Assembly (NCBI GenBank): GCA_026184775.1
Contig: JANCYW010000018.1
Location: 1-64,000, forward strand
DNA: 64,000 nt
Direction of reading: 5' to 3'
Source of the DNA: Cyanidium caldarium
Lineage: Eukaryota > Rhodophyta > Bangiophyceae > Cyanidiales > Cyanidiaceae
Shown piece by piece: positions 28,066 to 36,358 of the stretch. A program made the translations under genes and the position numbers. The notes below the pieces were generated by a model. That model searched no databases. It was not told the DNA's origin and worked only from the letters and a program-made list of their open reading frames with translations. Position 1 is the first letter of the stretch, and every line of letters begins with the position of its first letter.

Positions 28066-28701
28066 ATGGATGTACGCTCGTTACCGATATGGCGACGTTT
28101 GCAAGCGTATCCGGGTACGTGTGGGGTGATCGCGTTGTTGTCGGCGGTGTTGGGGTACCAGAACTGGAAGGCAGTGCCGCTAGACGCGTGGAGCGTCTCG
28201 TACGTCTCGGTGGTGGTGGAGCGGGAGTGGTGGCGCGTGGGCAGCAGTGTGCTGGCGCACGCCTCTGTGTTGCATTTGGCCATGAACTTGAGTGCACTGT
28301 GGGGTATGCGTGAGTTGGAGGGCGAGCTGGGCACCGTGCGGTACCTCGAGAGCAGCGTCCGGGTGTGGGTACTGTCGGAGGCGCTGTTCCTGTTGCTGCA
28401 GTGGCTGCGGATGCGATGGCGACAGGACGAGCAGTACGGCCAACAGGCGGCCGTGGGGTATTCGGGGGTGCTGTTCGGCCTGCTGACACTGTGGTCGCAG
28501 GTGGCACCCATGGGCACGTTCTATGTAGAGGGCATCGCGGTGCCGGCGCTGTTGCTGCCGCTGGTGGCGCTGCTGGCCACGCAGATACTGGTGCCACAGG
28601 CGAGTTTGGTAGGGCATGTGGCCGGGCTGCTGGCCGGCGCGCTGCTGGCGGCCGATTGGCGGATCGGCAAGGCCCTGGGTCTCCAAAGACCCTGGATATG
28701 A
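28066..28701 (+). CDS. Rhomboid protease, RHBDD1/RBL14-like
   Basis: This is the second rhomboid in the window, 211 residues from the ATG at 28066. It has five or six membrane segments. Key features are [20 protein letters not shown], the serine motif [12 protein letters not shown], and the histidine motif [11 protein letters not shown]. The GYSGVLF form and compact size resemble RHBDD1 (RHBDL4) and plant RBL14, which act in ER quality control and mitochondria respectively in other organisms. No transit peptide is visible. It is clearly different from the plastid-type rhomboid at 10734, so the two are not a recent duplication. Confidence 0.8.
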   Translation: MDVRSLPIWRRLQAYPGTCGVIALLSAVLGYQNWKAVPLDAWSVSYVSVVVEREWWRVGSSVLAHASVLHLAMNLSALWGMRELEGELGTVRYLESSVRVWVLSEALFLLLQWLRMRWRQDEQYGQQAAVGYSGVLFGLLTLWSQVAPMGTFYVEGIAVPALLLPLVALLATQILVPQASLVGHVAGLLAGALLAADWRIGKALGLQRPWI

Positions 28702-28980
28702 GAGGGGATACGGTGTGCGCGGGCTTTTTCGGTGGAGGTGGCAGGCGTTGCGCTCCGGCCTGCTCTCCATCTCCCACTTGTAGCTCGCGCCGAAGTGACA
28801 CGCCGCACTCTGTCTCGGCGACAAGAGCGTGCCCGGGCAACCGCCGGACACAGACCCGCGGATGACGCGCAAACAGCCGTAACGCTCGTCACGGCCATCC
28901 CTAACCAGCGGGTGATCAGCGCCCTCACAACACCCGCGTCGCTCCACAGAACACTCTGGACTCGCACTCCCTGATTCTTC
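28702..28980. other. Intergenic, convergent rhomboid / ATP23
   Basis: About 280 bp lies between two convergent genes, longer than at other convergent pairs here, where gaps are mostly under 60 bp. I see no coding signal and no tRNA. It may contain 3' UTRs or an unrecognised small RNA. Confidence 0.4.
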
Positions 28981-29589
28981 TCACGGGATGGCATCGAAGG
29001 GGGCGGTGTCGCGATAGCACGCCTCGAACGCCTGCTCCACCGCTTCGCGCGCCTGCAGCGGCGTACAGTTGCGGTTCTTGCGCACGCTGATCTCCGCCCG
29101 CCGTTTCACACATCGCTGAAACTGGCCGCCGATGCGAAAGTTGCTGCGCGCCACCTCCCGTATCCAGTCGCAGTCGCCGCTCAGCGCCGCCGCTCGTATC
29201 TCGCTGCACGCGTGATGCAGACAATTGTCCCACTGCAGATCGATTCGACAGTGATCGTACGCGTGGATCAGTTCGTGCGCCAGGGTGACGGCGACGTGCG
29301 CAGCCGATTGCATGTGATTGGCGCAGATGACCACCCGCCCGTCCTCCTGGTACCCGCCGCCGACGTCGGCGTCACAGTGGCGACAGGCGACGGCGCTGTC
29401 GCCGCCGGCATCCACCTCGGTCTGCCACCGCGACACGTCCATGGCGCAACCGGCGCTGCTCAGCGCTTGCAGCAGTTGCTGCACGTAGCGGTTGGTGCGC
29501 ACCGCCTGCCGCAGGTGCGCCTCACATCGTCGCTGTTGCGCCAGTTCCGCACCCGCCGTGGCCTCTCGCACCGGCACGTCGACCACCAT
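28981..29589 (-). CDS. ATP23: Mitochondrial metalloprotease ATP23
   Basis: This 202-residue protein carries the zinc-protease motif HELIH at 105-109 (TLAHELIHAYDHCR), with a downstream histidine pair NCLHHACSEIRAA and conserved C-terminal cysteines (CVKRR, NCTP, EACY). CRHC near residues 69-72 and the GGY...VVICANHM segment fit the family. ATP23 works in the mitochondrial intermembrane space, processing ATP synthase subunit 6 and assisting its assembly. The ATG at 29589 is preferred over a farther in-frame site, since upstream residues lack the family pattern. Length fits the family. Confidence 0.88.
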   Translation of the reverse strand: MVVDVPVREATAGAELAQQRRCEAHLRQAVRTNRYVQQLLQALSSAGCAMDVSRWQTEVDAGGDSAVACRHCDADVGGGYQEDGRVVICANHMQSAAHVAVTLAHELIHAYDHCRIDLQWDNCLHHACSEIRAAALSGDCDWIREVARSNFRIGGQFQRCVKRRAEISVRKNRNCTPLQAREAVEQAFEACYRDTAPFDAIP

Positions 29590-30028
29590 GCAGGCAAGAG
29601 AGAGGTGTGATCGGCGAGCAGGAGCTGAGGCTAAAGCGGGGAGCGGGCAAAGCTGAAGCGCAACGGCCACGAGGCAACCCGAACGTCGTGAGATGCCCCT
29701 CGCAGCGCAACGCCCGCCTTGAAAAGGCGGCGTTTCGGCGTCCGTCTCCGAATAGGAGACAAACATGTCCATGTGCGGGTTCTCTCGATTCCCCGCGCTC
29801 GTTCCGCGCCCTCGTGGAGCGTTCGCTGCCTGTTACCGACGCGCGCTTTTCTCCTCGCGGCACGCCGCGCTCCCCGGCATACCTCTTTCATGTGGCGGGA
29901 TAGGGAGATGGTCGCCCGAAAATGCCGACACGGCGACCAGACACCCACGCACCACCGACATCCGCTCGTCGGTGAGCAACAGAGGGCGCGCGCAGACAGT
30001 CCTCACATCCCGCCCCACTCCCTGCTTC
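29590..30028. other. Intergenic, 439 bp, with two tandem hairpins
   Basis: This stretch lies upstream of ATP23 and just after the stop of the syntaxin gene. It contains no gene I can support. Two strong stem-loops occur next to each other: 29709-29734 (AACGC and CGCCTT pairing with AAGGCG and GCGTT, loop GAA, one bulged C) and 29744-29760 (GTCTCC, loop GAATA, GGAGAC). They could be in the ATP23 leader or belong to a separate small RNA. Confidence 0.5.
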
Positions 30029-30718
30029 TCATAAAGAGATCACCAACATGGTCAGCACGATGAACGTCACAAATAGCCACAACAGCGTGCATAAATTCTT
30101 GCGGCCGTGCTCGCGGATCAGCCCCTCGACGCGCCGCCGCAGCAGGCGAAAGCGTTGTCGCACGGTGCCCATCTCGGTGTCTATCTCGTCGATCAACTGC
30201 ACGTGACGCTGGGCCTCGGTGCGCATCGCCAGACCCATACTACCGATCCGCTGCACTACCTCCACCATATCGTCTAGATCGGCATCCTGCTGCTCCACCA
30301 ACACCACCTGGTGTCGTTGTTCATCTTGCAGGAAGGCGTCATTCTGCTTGTCGTAACGGGCCACCGAGCGTTGCGCCTCGTAGTCCAGCGCGTCGTCGGG
30401 CGCCCACGACAGTTGCCGCCCCTGCGGTGTGCTCCCTGCCACCTCCTCCAGACGTTCCAGCTCCCGTCGCGCCCGTTCGACAAACGCCCGCCGCTCTTGC
30501 AGCTCGGCGTCGCTCACGTCGAACTTGTCGCGATGCGACTCCACCACCCGCACCGTCTCCGCCAGGTCGGCCACGTCCCACCGCGCCGCCTGCAGCCGTC
30601 GGACCCACTCGGCACGCCACGTCGGATCCGTGAAGGCAGCGTGACTGCGGCGCTCGTGCTCCAGCTCGGCCCACACCCGCTCCACCTCCTTGCGCACCTC
30701 GGGAAAGGGATCATCCAT
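30029..30718 (-). CDS. Qc-SNARE, syntaxin-6/SYP61 type
   Basis: The protein has 229 residues. The N-terminal helical bundle begins MDDPFPEVRKEVERVW and contains the syntaxin-6 phrases VADLAETVRVVE, KFDVSDAEL and ERRAFVERAR. The SNARE helix spans about residues 140-200, with a conserved Q at the zero layer region (VQRIGSMGL onward), and a C-terminal membrane anchor covers about 208-228. Syntaxin-6/10 and plant SYP61 mediate fusion in trans-Golgi and endosomal traffic. The ATG at 30718 gives the typical MxDPF start. It is divergent from the permuted tRNA region. Confidence 0.85.
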   Translation of the reverse strand: MDDPFPEVRKEVERVWAELEHERRSHAAFTDPTWRAEWVRRLQAARWDVADLAETVRVVESHRDKFDVSDAELQERRAFVERARRELERLEEVAGSTPQGRQLSWAPDDALDYEAQRSVARYDKQNDAFLQDEQRHQVVLVEQQDADLDDMVEVVQRIGSMGLAMRTEAQRHVQLIDEIDTEMGTVRQRFRLLRRRVEGLIREHGRKNLCTLLWLFVTFIVLTMLVISL

Positions 30719-30943
30719 AGAGGCGGCTGTGTGAGGTGAGGGCGGCGAGCGAACGCAACGCCCAAAACGGTCGGGTCGGAGCGGCGTGTTCCGCAAACAG
30801 TCTCGCGGGACCGGAGCGGAGCACGATATGCAGTGAGCGACCTATGCAGATGGAGGCACAGGCGATTCTACACTCCCACACTCGCTCTCCACCGACGAGG
30901 CTCCTCTCTGGGGTCTCTTCTCCGTTCCCGCTCACCTCCGGCC

Positions 30944-30950
30944 TTTATAT
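30944..30950 (+). promoter_or_regulatory. TATA-like element upstream of permuted tRNA
   Basis: TTTATAT lies about 40 bases before the first mature base of the permuted tRNA, in otherwise GC-rich DNA. Upstream TATA-like boxes are used by RNA polymerase III in plants and some algae. It could alternatively serve the divergent syntaxin gene, though it lies about 230 bp from that start. Confidence 0.4.
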
Positions 30951-30986
30951 TCTATTATCGCTCGCGCACGACACGCTCGGGCCTCA

Positions 30987-31175
30987 GGATCGAAACCTCG
31001 TCTCGCTAGGACGGTGCGCGCGATCGAGCGGGGACGGACGCGACGCCCAGGCGACAAGAGCCGACGGGGCGTCTCGCGCCGTCCGCCCGCGTCCACCTCT
31101 GGAAGATGAGGCGGCGCGCACCGGCAGCGAGATGGCGCAGCGGAAGCGTGATGGGCTCATAACCCATAGGTCCGA
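30987..31175 (+). tRNA. Circularly permuted initiator tRNA-Met (CAT)
   Basis: The 3' part comes first. GG at 30987-30988, T loop ATCGAAA at 30989-30995, T-stem CCTCG at 30996-31000, acceptor TCTCGCT at 31001-31007 and discriminator A at 31008. After 117 bases the 5' part follows: acceptor AGCGAGA at 31126-31132, D arm GCGC-AGCGGAA-GCGT at 31135-31149, anticodon arm ATGGG-CTCATAA-CCCAT at 31151-31167 (anticodon CAT at 31158-31160), variable AGGTC, and T-stem start CGA ending at 31175. Joined, T stem CGAGG pairs with CCTCG and the acceptor pairs in all seven positions, giving 72 bases. Initiator hallmarks are present: A1-T72, GGG/CCC anticodon stem, and A54 and A60 in the T loop. The junction is ambiguous by one base (CG/AGG or CGA/GG). 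Known permuted tRNAs are processed by splicing-endonuclease cleavage, circularisation, then removal of the insert by RNase P and tRNase Z. Confidence 0.92.
31009..31125 (+). other. Intervening sequence of permuted tRNA, 117 bp
   Basis: This segment joins the mature 3' end of the tRNA to its mature 5' end in the gene. In the expected circular precursor it would be cut out by tRNase Z at its start and RNase P at its end. It is GC-rich with no coding signal. Confidence 0.8.
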
Positions 31176-31182
31176 CGGGCGG

Positions 31183-31190
31183 TTTTTTTT
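31183..31190 (+). terminator. Pol III terminator, T8
   Basis: Eight consecutive T residues lie seven bases after the 5' half of the permuted tRNA ends. This is the standard RNA polymerase III stop signal and supports transcription through both halves in the plus direction. It is 18 bp before the end of the convergent ZRF1 gene. Confidence 0.8.
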
Positions 31191-31208
31191 AAAGGTGCAC
31201 GGGATACA

Positions 31209-33125
31209 TCATCGGGGGGTGGCGGAGTGTTTTTGCGCCCTGAAATAGGCGGCGAGCTCCTCGAAGCGGCTACGGCACGCTTCGGCGCTGCGTGTGTGCA
31301 CATCGGCGGCCACGCGTGCCCAGCGGGCATCGCCGAGTGTGGAGGCGTGCTGCTTGAGCGCGGCCTCTAGACGAGCCTGTTCCGACACGCTCCACTGCGC
31401 CGCGTTGGGCGGGGTGGATGCTGCTGCCGGCGCTGCCGCTCCGTTCGCTGCGGCGCCCGCCGGTGCGCTGCGTGTCGACGGTTGCATGCGTTTCCACTGC
31501 GCCTGCACCTCCTCGGGCGTGAACGCGTGCCGCATAAACTCGGTGATGCGTACCCACCGGTCTCGCGTGCCGGGCGGGAACTTCTTGGCGGCGCGCGCCA
31601 ACAGCGACAAGTGCTCCGCGGTCCACTCCGCGGAGGGCGCCGACACGCTCTCCGACACTTGCGACGGTGACGGCTGCGCCTCCTTCCTTCTCTTCTCCTG
31701 CTCTCTCTCCACGCATTCCATACGCGCCAGCATCGCGCGCAACGCCTCCACATCCCCGTCCAGCGGTCGACACGCCCGCTCCAGCTGCCGCAATCGTTCC
31801 ATGTCTTCGCCACACCGTTCCACACTGTGTTCCATGCTGTCCACCACCCCCGGTTCGGCGGTGCGCGCCGCCAGCGCCCGCAACGCTTGCCGCAGTTTGC
31901 GCCGCGCATCGCGCTCCCGCTCGCGTTGCCGTTTCGCCTCCGCCCGGCGCTGCTGCTCGGCCGCACGCTCCCGTTGGCGCTGCTCCTCCCATTGCCGCTG
32001 CTGCTCTTGCGCTTCGCGTTGTCGCGCCTCCCGCACCCGCTGCCGCTCCGTGCGCGACCGCTCTCGCTCGGCCCGCTCTCGCGCCTGCATCGCCTGTATA
32101 CGCGGATCCAATCGATACGCGCCCTCCACCAGCCGCGCCAACCGCGACCGCTCCTCCTCCCGTCGCTGCCGCTGCTGTCGGTGATTCATGCGCTCCATCC
32201 AACGCCGTTCGTCGCGCGACTCTGCCTGCGACACATCGTACTCGGCGTCGTCGGGAAACTGGCGCCACGACTCGAACGACCGCCAAAACGCGTAAAACTT
32301 CAGCACCTCCGGCAGCGGGGTGTGCGCATGGCCCAGCGACGGCACCGGCTGACGCCGGCTCCAACGCGCGTTTCGGGCAAACACCGGGCCGTACACCGCG
32401 TAAAAGTCCGCCTCGCATTGCACCAGCGATGCGTCCGGCAGGCTGTCGTCCACGTCGTCCACCGAGTCGTACGCCAAGCGCTGGCGCGGATCGGTCAGCA
32501 CCGTCAGCGCGCGCTGCAGCCGCTTGAACAGCGCCAGCGACGCTTCGCGTTCGGCGTCGCTCAGGTGCACCGTCTTGTCCGGATGGCAGTGCAAGCTGGC
32601 GCGCTTGTACGCCTTGCGAATGTCCTCCACGCCAGCCCGCCATCGCCACTGCTCCAGCCCCAACAACGCGTAATAGTCGTCGTGTTGCGTCGAAGAGTGG
32701 TTCTCAGGGACAGATCGGTGCGTGCGCCGGAGATGCGCATACTTGGCCGCCAGCCCGTCGTGTATGGCGGCGGCGGCGGCAGCGTCGCCCTCTTCCGCCT
32801 CCCCCGCGGAATCGGACCAAGCACTCGAGCCACCATCGAATGAGGCTTGGCCGTCGACATCATCCTCACAAACACCATTCTCGCCCTCCCCGCCTTCCAC
32901 CCACTTTTCCTGACGGTGCTCTCGTCGCCGTTTCCGGTGCCACCAGCGCTCCCAGGCTGCCCCGGCGCACTCGACGCGCCGCTGCACCGGAGCGGCCGCG
33001 CTCGCCCACACTACCGCCCTGACCGACGCCGTCTCGTCCTCTTCGTCTCCACCAGTCCATGTGGTGCTGATGGCCAGCAAAATTTTCGATGGCCACTGCG
33101 GTTCCCATTGCCACCCGCCGTTCAT
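31209..33125 (-). CDS. Zuotin/ZRF1 (DNAJC2) co-chaperone
   Basis: The protein has 638 residues. The J domain lies at about 148-215, with YYALLGLEQWRWRAGVEDIR and the HPD motif at 181-183 that stimulates Hsp70. The zuotin homology region follows, with AYDSVDDVDDSLPDA and FYAVYGPVFARNARWS, then a long charged helix of Arg/Glu/Gln repeats. Two SANT/MYB domains close the protein, at about 525-570 and 590-635 (WTAEHLSLLARAAKKFPPG and WSVSEQARLEAALKQH). Zuotin is the ribosome-associated J protein, and the SANT-bearing form found in plants and animals also acts in chromatin. The ATG at 33125 is the first in frame after promoter repeats. Confidence 0.9.
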   Translation of the reverse strand: MNGGWQWEPQWPSKILLAISTTWTGGDEEDETASVRAVVWASAAAPVQRRVECAGAAWERWWHRKRRREHRQEKWVEGGEGENGVCEDDVDGQASFDGGSSAWSDSAGEAEEGDAAAAAAIHDGLAAKYAHLRRTHRSVPENHSSTQHDDYYALLGLEQWRWRAGVEDIRKAYKRASLHCHPDKTVHLSDAEREASLALFKRLQRALTVLTDPRQRLAYDSVDDVDDSLPDASLVQCEADFYAVYGPVFARNARWSRRQPVPSLGHAHTPLPEVLKFYAFWRSFESWRQFPDDAEYDVSQAESRDERRWMERMNHRQQRQRREEERSRLARLVEGAYRLDPRIQAMQARERAERERSRTERQRVREARQREAQEQQRQWEEQRQRERAAEQQRRAEAKRQRERERDARRKLRQALRALAARTAEPGVVDSMEHSVERCGEDMERLRQLERACRPLDGDVEALRAMLARMECVEREQEKRRKEAQPSPSQVSESVSAPSAEWTAEHLSLLARAAKKFPPGTRDRWVRITEFMRHAFTPEEVQAQWKRMQPSTRSAPAGAAANGAAAPAAASTPPNAAQWSVSEQARLEAALKQHASTLGDARWARVAADVHTRSAEACRSRFEELAAYFRAQKHSATPR

Positions 33126-33400
33126 ATCGAGCGCACGGCATGCAGTGGCTGCCGAACCGAAACGAACCGAACCGAAACGAACCGAACCGAAACGCCGGCC
33201 AGCGGCGCAACGCGTGCCGCGAACCGGTGCGATGCGCGACGCGAGTGCGGACAGTGGCTGAGCAGCGCGAGAGCCGACACAGGCGGTGTGGTGGACGCGA
33301 CGAGGATATCCACACCGCCAACGCTTCAAGCCACCCTGCTCTCCACCGTTCTCTCTCTCTCTTCAATCTCTCTTCCTGTCACGGGTATAAGCAGACAAGT
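33126..33400. promoter_or_regulatory. ZRF1 promoter with 15-bp tandem repeat
   Basis: This 275 bp region is upstream of ZRF1 and next to the stop of the WD-repeat gene. At 33153-33197 there are three tandem copies of the 15-base unit CGAACCGAAACGAAC, the last one incomplete. Because the unit is a multiple of three, it keeps the ZRF1 frame open upstream of its ATG (reading FGSVR repeats). No TATA box is obvious. Confidence 0.55.
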
Positions 33401-36358
33401 TTATGCCGGCACCAGGTAGGAGGGGACGTTCTCGTAGACGCACATCTGGCCGTCGTGCGAGGAGGTGATCACCACGCGGCCTTGGGCGGGACGGCGTGCC
33501 AGCCGAACCGACGAGAGGCCGGGGCGCAAGGTGGTGGCGCGTGGCGCGAACACCGCGGCGGTGACGCGGGCATCACGGTGTGGTGTGAAGCTCTCGTACG
33601 CCTCGTTGCGGTAGCGGCGGATGTGCGGTATGGTGGCGCCTGCGGCTGCCGCGGTCTGCGTCTGCCCGCCGCTGCCCTTTTTGAGTGCGGGCGACGCGGC
33701 ATCGTCGTACAGTACCGTCTCCCACACGTACACCTGGCGGTCCTCACTGGCGGTGATCACGTACCGGTAGTCGTCGCTGAAACCGGCGCGGATGTGGTTC
33801 CAGGTGCACGCGTGTCCGGCAAACTTGCTGACGATCTTCAAATCCTGCACCCGGTACAAGCGCAGTCGGCTGTCGTTGGTGCTGATCAGCACCTCGTACT
33901 GCTGGTCGGTATCGCCGGCGGCGAGCGCTCGGACACTGCCGATTCGCTCCACCGCCGGCATCATCGCAAAGCTGGTCACTTTGCTGCCGTGGCTGTTCTT
34001 TCCGCGCCGGCTGCGCACATCCAGCGTGGTGATGTACTGCAGGGCGCGCTCACCTTCTTCATAGCGCACCACGTTGTACACTTTGCAGGCGCCCTTGTAC
34101 GTGCCCACCAGCGCCTGCTCCCCGTCGGGCGTGAACGCGCAGGCGGTGATCAGACCGCGCACCTCGGCGTAATCAGACACGTGCCGCATGGAGATGTTCC
34201 ACAGGCGGATGCGTTCGTCCAACGATCCGCTCAGAAAGAAGTTCTCGTTCTTCGGGTGGAACGCCACCGAGGTGACGAAATCGGCGTGCAGAAACTTGCG
34301 CAACACCTGCCCGTAATCCACGTGCCACAGGCGCACCGTCTTATCCATCGAGCTGGACAGCAGAAAGTTATTCGACGACCAGGCAATGCACAGCACGTCG
34401 CCTTTGTGTCCCTCGAACACGCGATGGGGCGCACCGGCGCGAATCACCTCGCGCCGATACACCTGACGCACCCGCCGTTGTCGGCCGCTGCCGCCGCCGC
34501 CGCGCACCCCATCACCGGAGCCGGCGGTGGAGTTGTCGCTGCTCGGGGCGCCGGTGGCACCTCCCGCGGAAGGATACACGTAGGGGTCGATCAACCCGCC
34601 GCCGGCGGTCTCCGCCGAGCGCAGCCGCCTGGCCAGCTCGGTGATCTCCGCCGCCGGCGCCGCACAGCTCGAATCGTCGTTCTGCACGTCCCACACCACC
34701 ACCAGCCCGTCTTGCCCGCCGCTGGCCAGATAACGACCGTCCTTGGAGAACTCCAGGCTCCAGATCGGACCGCGATGAAAGCGCAATTCCTGCACGCGAC
34801 ACAAGTTGTCGAACACGCGGTCGGCCTGCGACTTGCTGGGTGACAGCACCCGCACGAAGCCCTGTGCGCTGCGAAACTCGCGCAACAGTCGCTGGTGTTC
34901 GCGTTTCGGCAGCGACGCCTTCTGACTGGGCAGCCGCAGCACCGCGAACGATGAGCGCGGCGGCGGCGAGGTTGCGGCGGTCGCCGCCGACGACGCCGCG
35001 GATGCCGTCGGGGCGCTGGAGTCCGAAGCTTGGCTGGCGCTGCCGCGCGACTCGGTGGCCATGGTGGTGGTGGTGGTGGTGGTGGTCACGGTGGCCTGGC
35101 TGGCGCCCTGCTCCGCACTGCTGCACGGGGCGGCGGCGGCCGCCGTAGCCGATGTCGTCCACGGAAACGGATGCGCCTCCGCCTTGGAATCTTTGGTGGA
35201 ACGCAGGCTGAGGCTGCGTCCGCGCGTCGTCGTTGTCGTCGTCGTCGTCGCTGCTCCGGAACCGCCGCGGGCATCTCCACGTCGCAGTCCGCGTCCCGAC
35301 GCCAGCGACAAGAGCGCCCCCGGCGAAAACGCCGCACCGGCGGCCGCGGACGCCCCGCCAGCGCCATCAATTCCAGACAACGACAAGCGCCGCCGGCGGA
35401 ACCCCGCCACGGTGTTGCTCGAGGTCAACTGTATCACCTCCTTCTCCGTCAGATAGCGCTCCTCCCCGGTGTCCAGGTTCTTCACCAGAAACTCGATACA
35501 CTCGTTATCGGTCTTGTCGTTCGCAGCGACACCGCCCTCGTCGCCGGCATTCGTGCGTGACGGCCGCTCCCGCACCCGCATCACCACGTGCTCGCCCGAG
35601 GTGGTCGTCTCCGCGGTGTTGTACTCCATCAGCAGATCGCGCCGATTCTGCACCGTCGACGACGGGCGCTGCAGCGGGCTGGTGATCATCGACACGAGCG
35701 ATTGCGGCAAATTGCGCAGCGTGCCCGCTCGCCGCTCCGGCCCGTAGCGGTCTTCGGCCGACGCGGCACTGTCGGAGCGGTGCAGCCGCGTGGAGGGCGA
35801 CCGCCGTGCCGAAGCATTGCCCGAAGCCGCTGCCGTTTTGCGGGCCGCGCTCCCACCGCTGCCGTGCGCGCTAGACGGATCGCCACGCTCTCCAACGCTT
35901 TCACTGCCGCCGCCCGCCCCGAGGAAGAGCGAGCTCAGACCCGAGAACCAACCACTGGCTCGATCCAGCAACCCGCTCGGACCGACGCCGCCCCGATCGC
36001 GCGCTGCCTCGCGCGTCGTCCCGCCGGCCTTGCCGTGCCCGGTGGCGTTCGCGGCCGCCCCGCTCGCGTGACGCTCATCCACCGCCGGCACCGCGGCACT
36101 GCCCGGCCCCTGCTCGCGGTCTTGCCCCAGCAGCGCTGCATAATCCAGCGGCACGGTGTCCTCGTACAGCGTCGGCCGGCGCGACATCCCCTCCTGAGTG
36201 CTCAGCGCCGGCAGTCGCTCCAGGTCCTGCTCGCTGCCCCAGGTGAGGGCAGTCGGCGGCCCGCTGTTGTTCGGCGTCAGCAGTGTGTCCTTGTCGTCCT
36301 CATCCTCGGGGCCGGCGTAGCCGATGCGCTCATAACGCACCCCGCCCCGTTCCGCCAT
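33401..36358 (-). CDS. WD40 protein, WDR44-like
   Basis: The 985-residue protein has a long disordered N-terminal half rich in Ser, Ala, Gly and Thr, with poly-Thr runs near residues 370 and 425. The propeller begins near residue 530 with HRGPIWSLEFSKDGRYLASG and continues with FEGHKGDVLCIAWSSNNFLL, FVTSVAFHPKNENFFLSGSL, GLITACAFTPDGEQALVGTY and a repeat ending EDRQVYVWE. The order and wording match WDR44 (rabphilin-11) and its many plant relatives. Animal WDR44 binds RAB11 in endosome recycling, while the plant family is poorly known, so the role here is open. A long insertion between the first two repeats is common in the family. Confidence 0.8.
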   Translation of the reverse strand: MAERGGVRYERIGYAGPEDEDDKDTLLTPNNSGPPTALTWGSEQDLERLPALSTQEGMSRRPTLYEDTVPLDYAALLGQDREQGPGSAAVPAVDERHASGAAANATGHGKAGGTTREAARDRGGVGPSGLLDRASGWFSGLSSLFLGAGGGSESVGERGDPSSAHGSGGSAARKTAAASGNASARRSPSTRLHRSDSAASAEDRYGPERRAGTLRNLPQSLVSMITSPLQRPSSTVQNRRDLLMEYNTAETTTSGEHVVMRVRERPSRTNAGDEGGVAANDKTDNECIEFLVKNLDTGEERYLTEKEVIQLTSSNTVAGFRRRRLSLSGIDGAGGASAAAGAAFSPGALLSLASGRGLRRGDARGGSGAATTTTTTTTRGRSLSLRSTKDSKAEAHPFPWTTSATAAAAAPCSSAEQGASQATVTTTTTTTTMATESRGSASQASDSSAPTASAASSAATAATSPPPRSSFAVLRLPSQKASLPKREHQRLLREFRSAQGFVRVLSPSKSQADRVFDNLCRVQELRFHRGPIWSLEFSKDGRYLASGGQDGLVVVWDVQNDDSSCAAPAAEITELARRLRSAETAGGGLIDPYVYPSAGGATGAPSSDNSTAGSGDGVRGGGGSGRQRRVRQVYRREVIRAGAPHRVFEGHKGDVLCIAWSSNNFLLSSSMDKTVRLWHVDYGQVLRKFLHADFVTSVAFHPKNENFFLSGSLDERIRLWNISMRHVSDYAEVRGLITACAFTPDGEQALVGTYKGACKVYNVVRYEEGERALQYITTLDVRSRRGKNSHGSKVTSFAMMPAVERIGSVRALAAGDTDQQYEVLISTNDSRLRLYRVQDLKIVSKFAGHACTWNHIRAGFSDDYRYVITASEDRQVYVWETVLYDDAASPALKKGSGGQTQTAAAAGATIPHIRRYRNEAYESFTPHRDARVTAAVFAPRATTLRPGLSSVRLARRPAQGRVVITSSHDGQMCVYENVPSYLVPA

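Noticed and set aside
29590-29765. An H/ACA snoRNA reading of the two hairpins
   Set aside because: An ACA follows the second hairpin, but no H box lies between them and the stems lack guide pockets.
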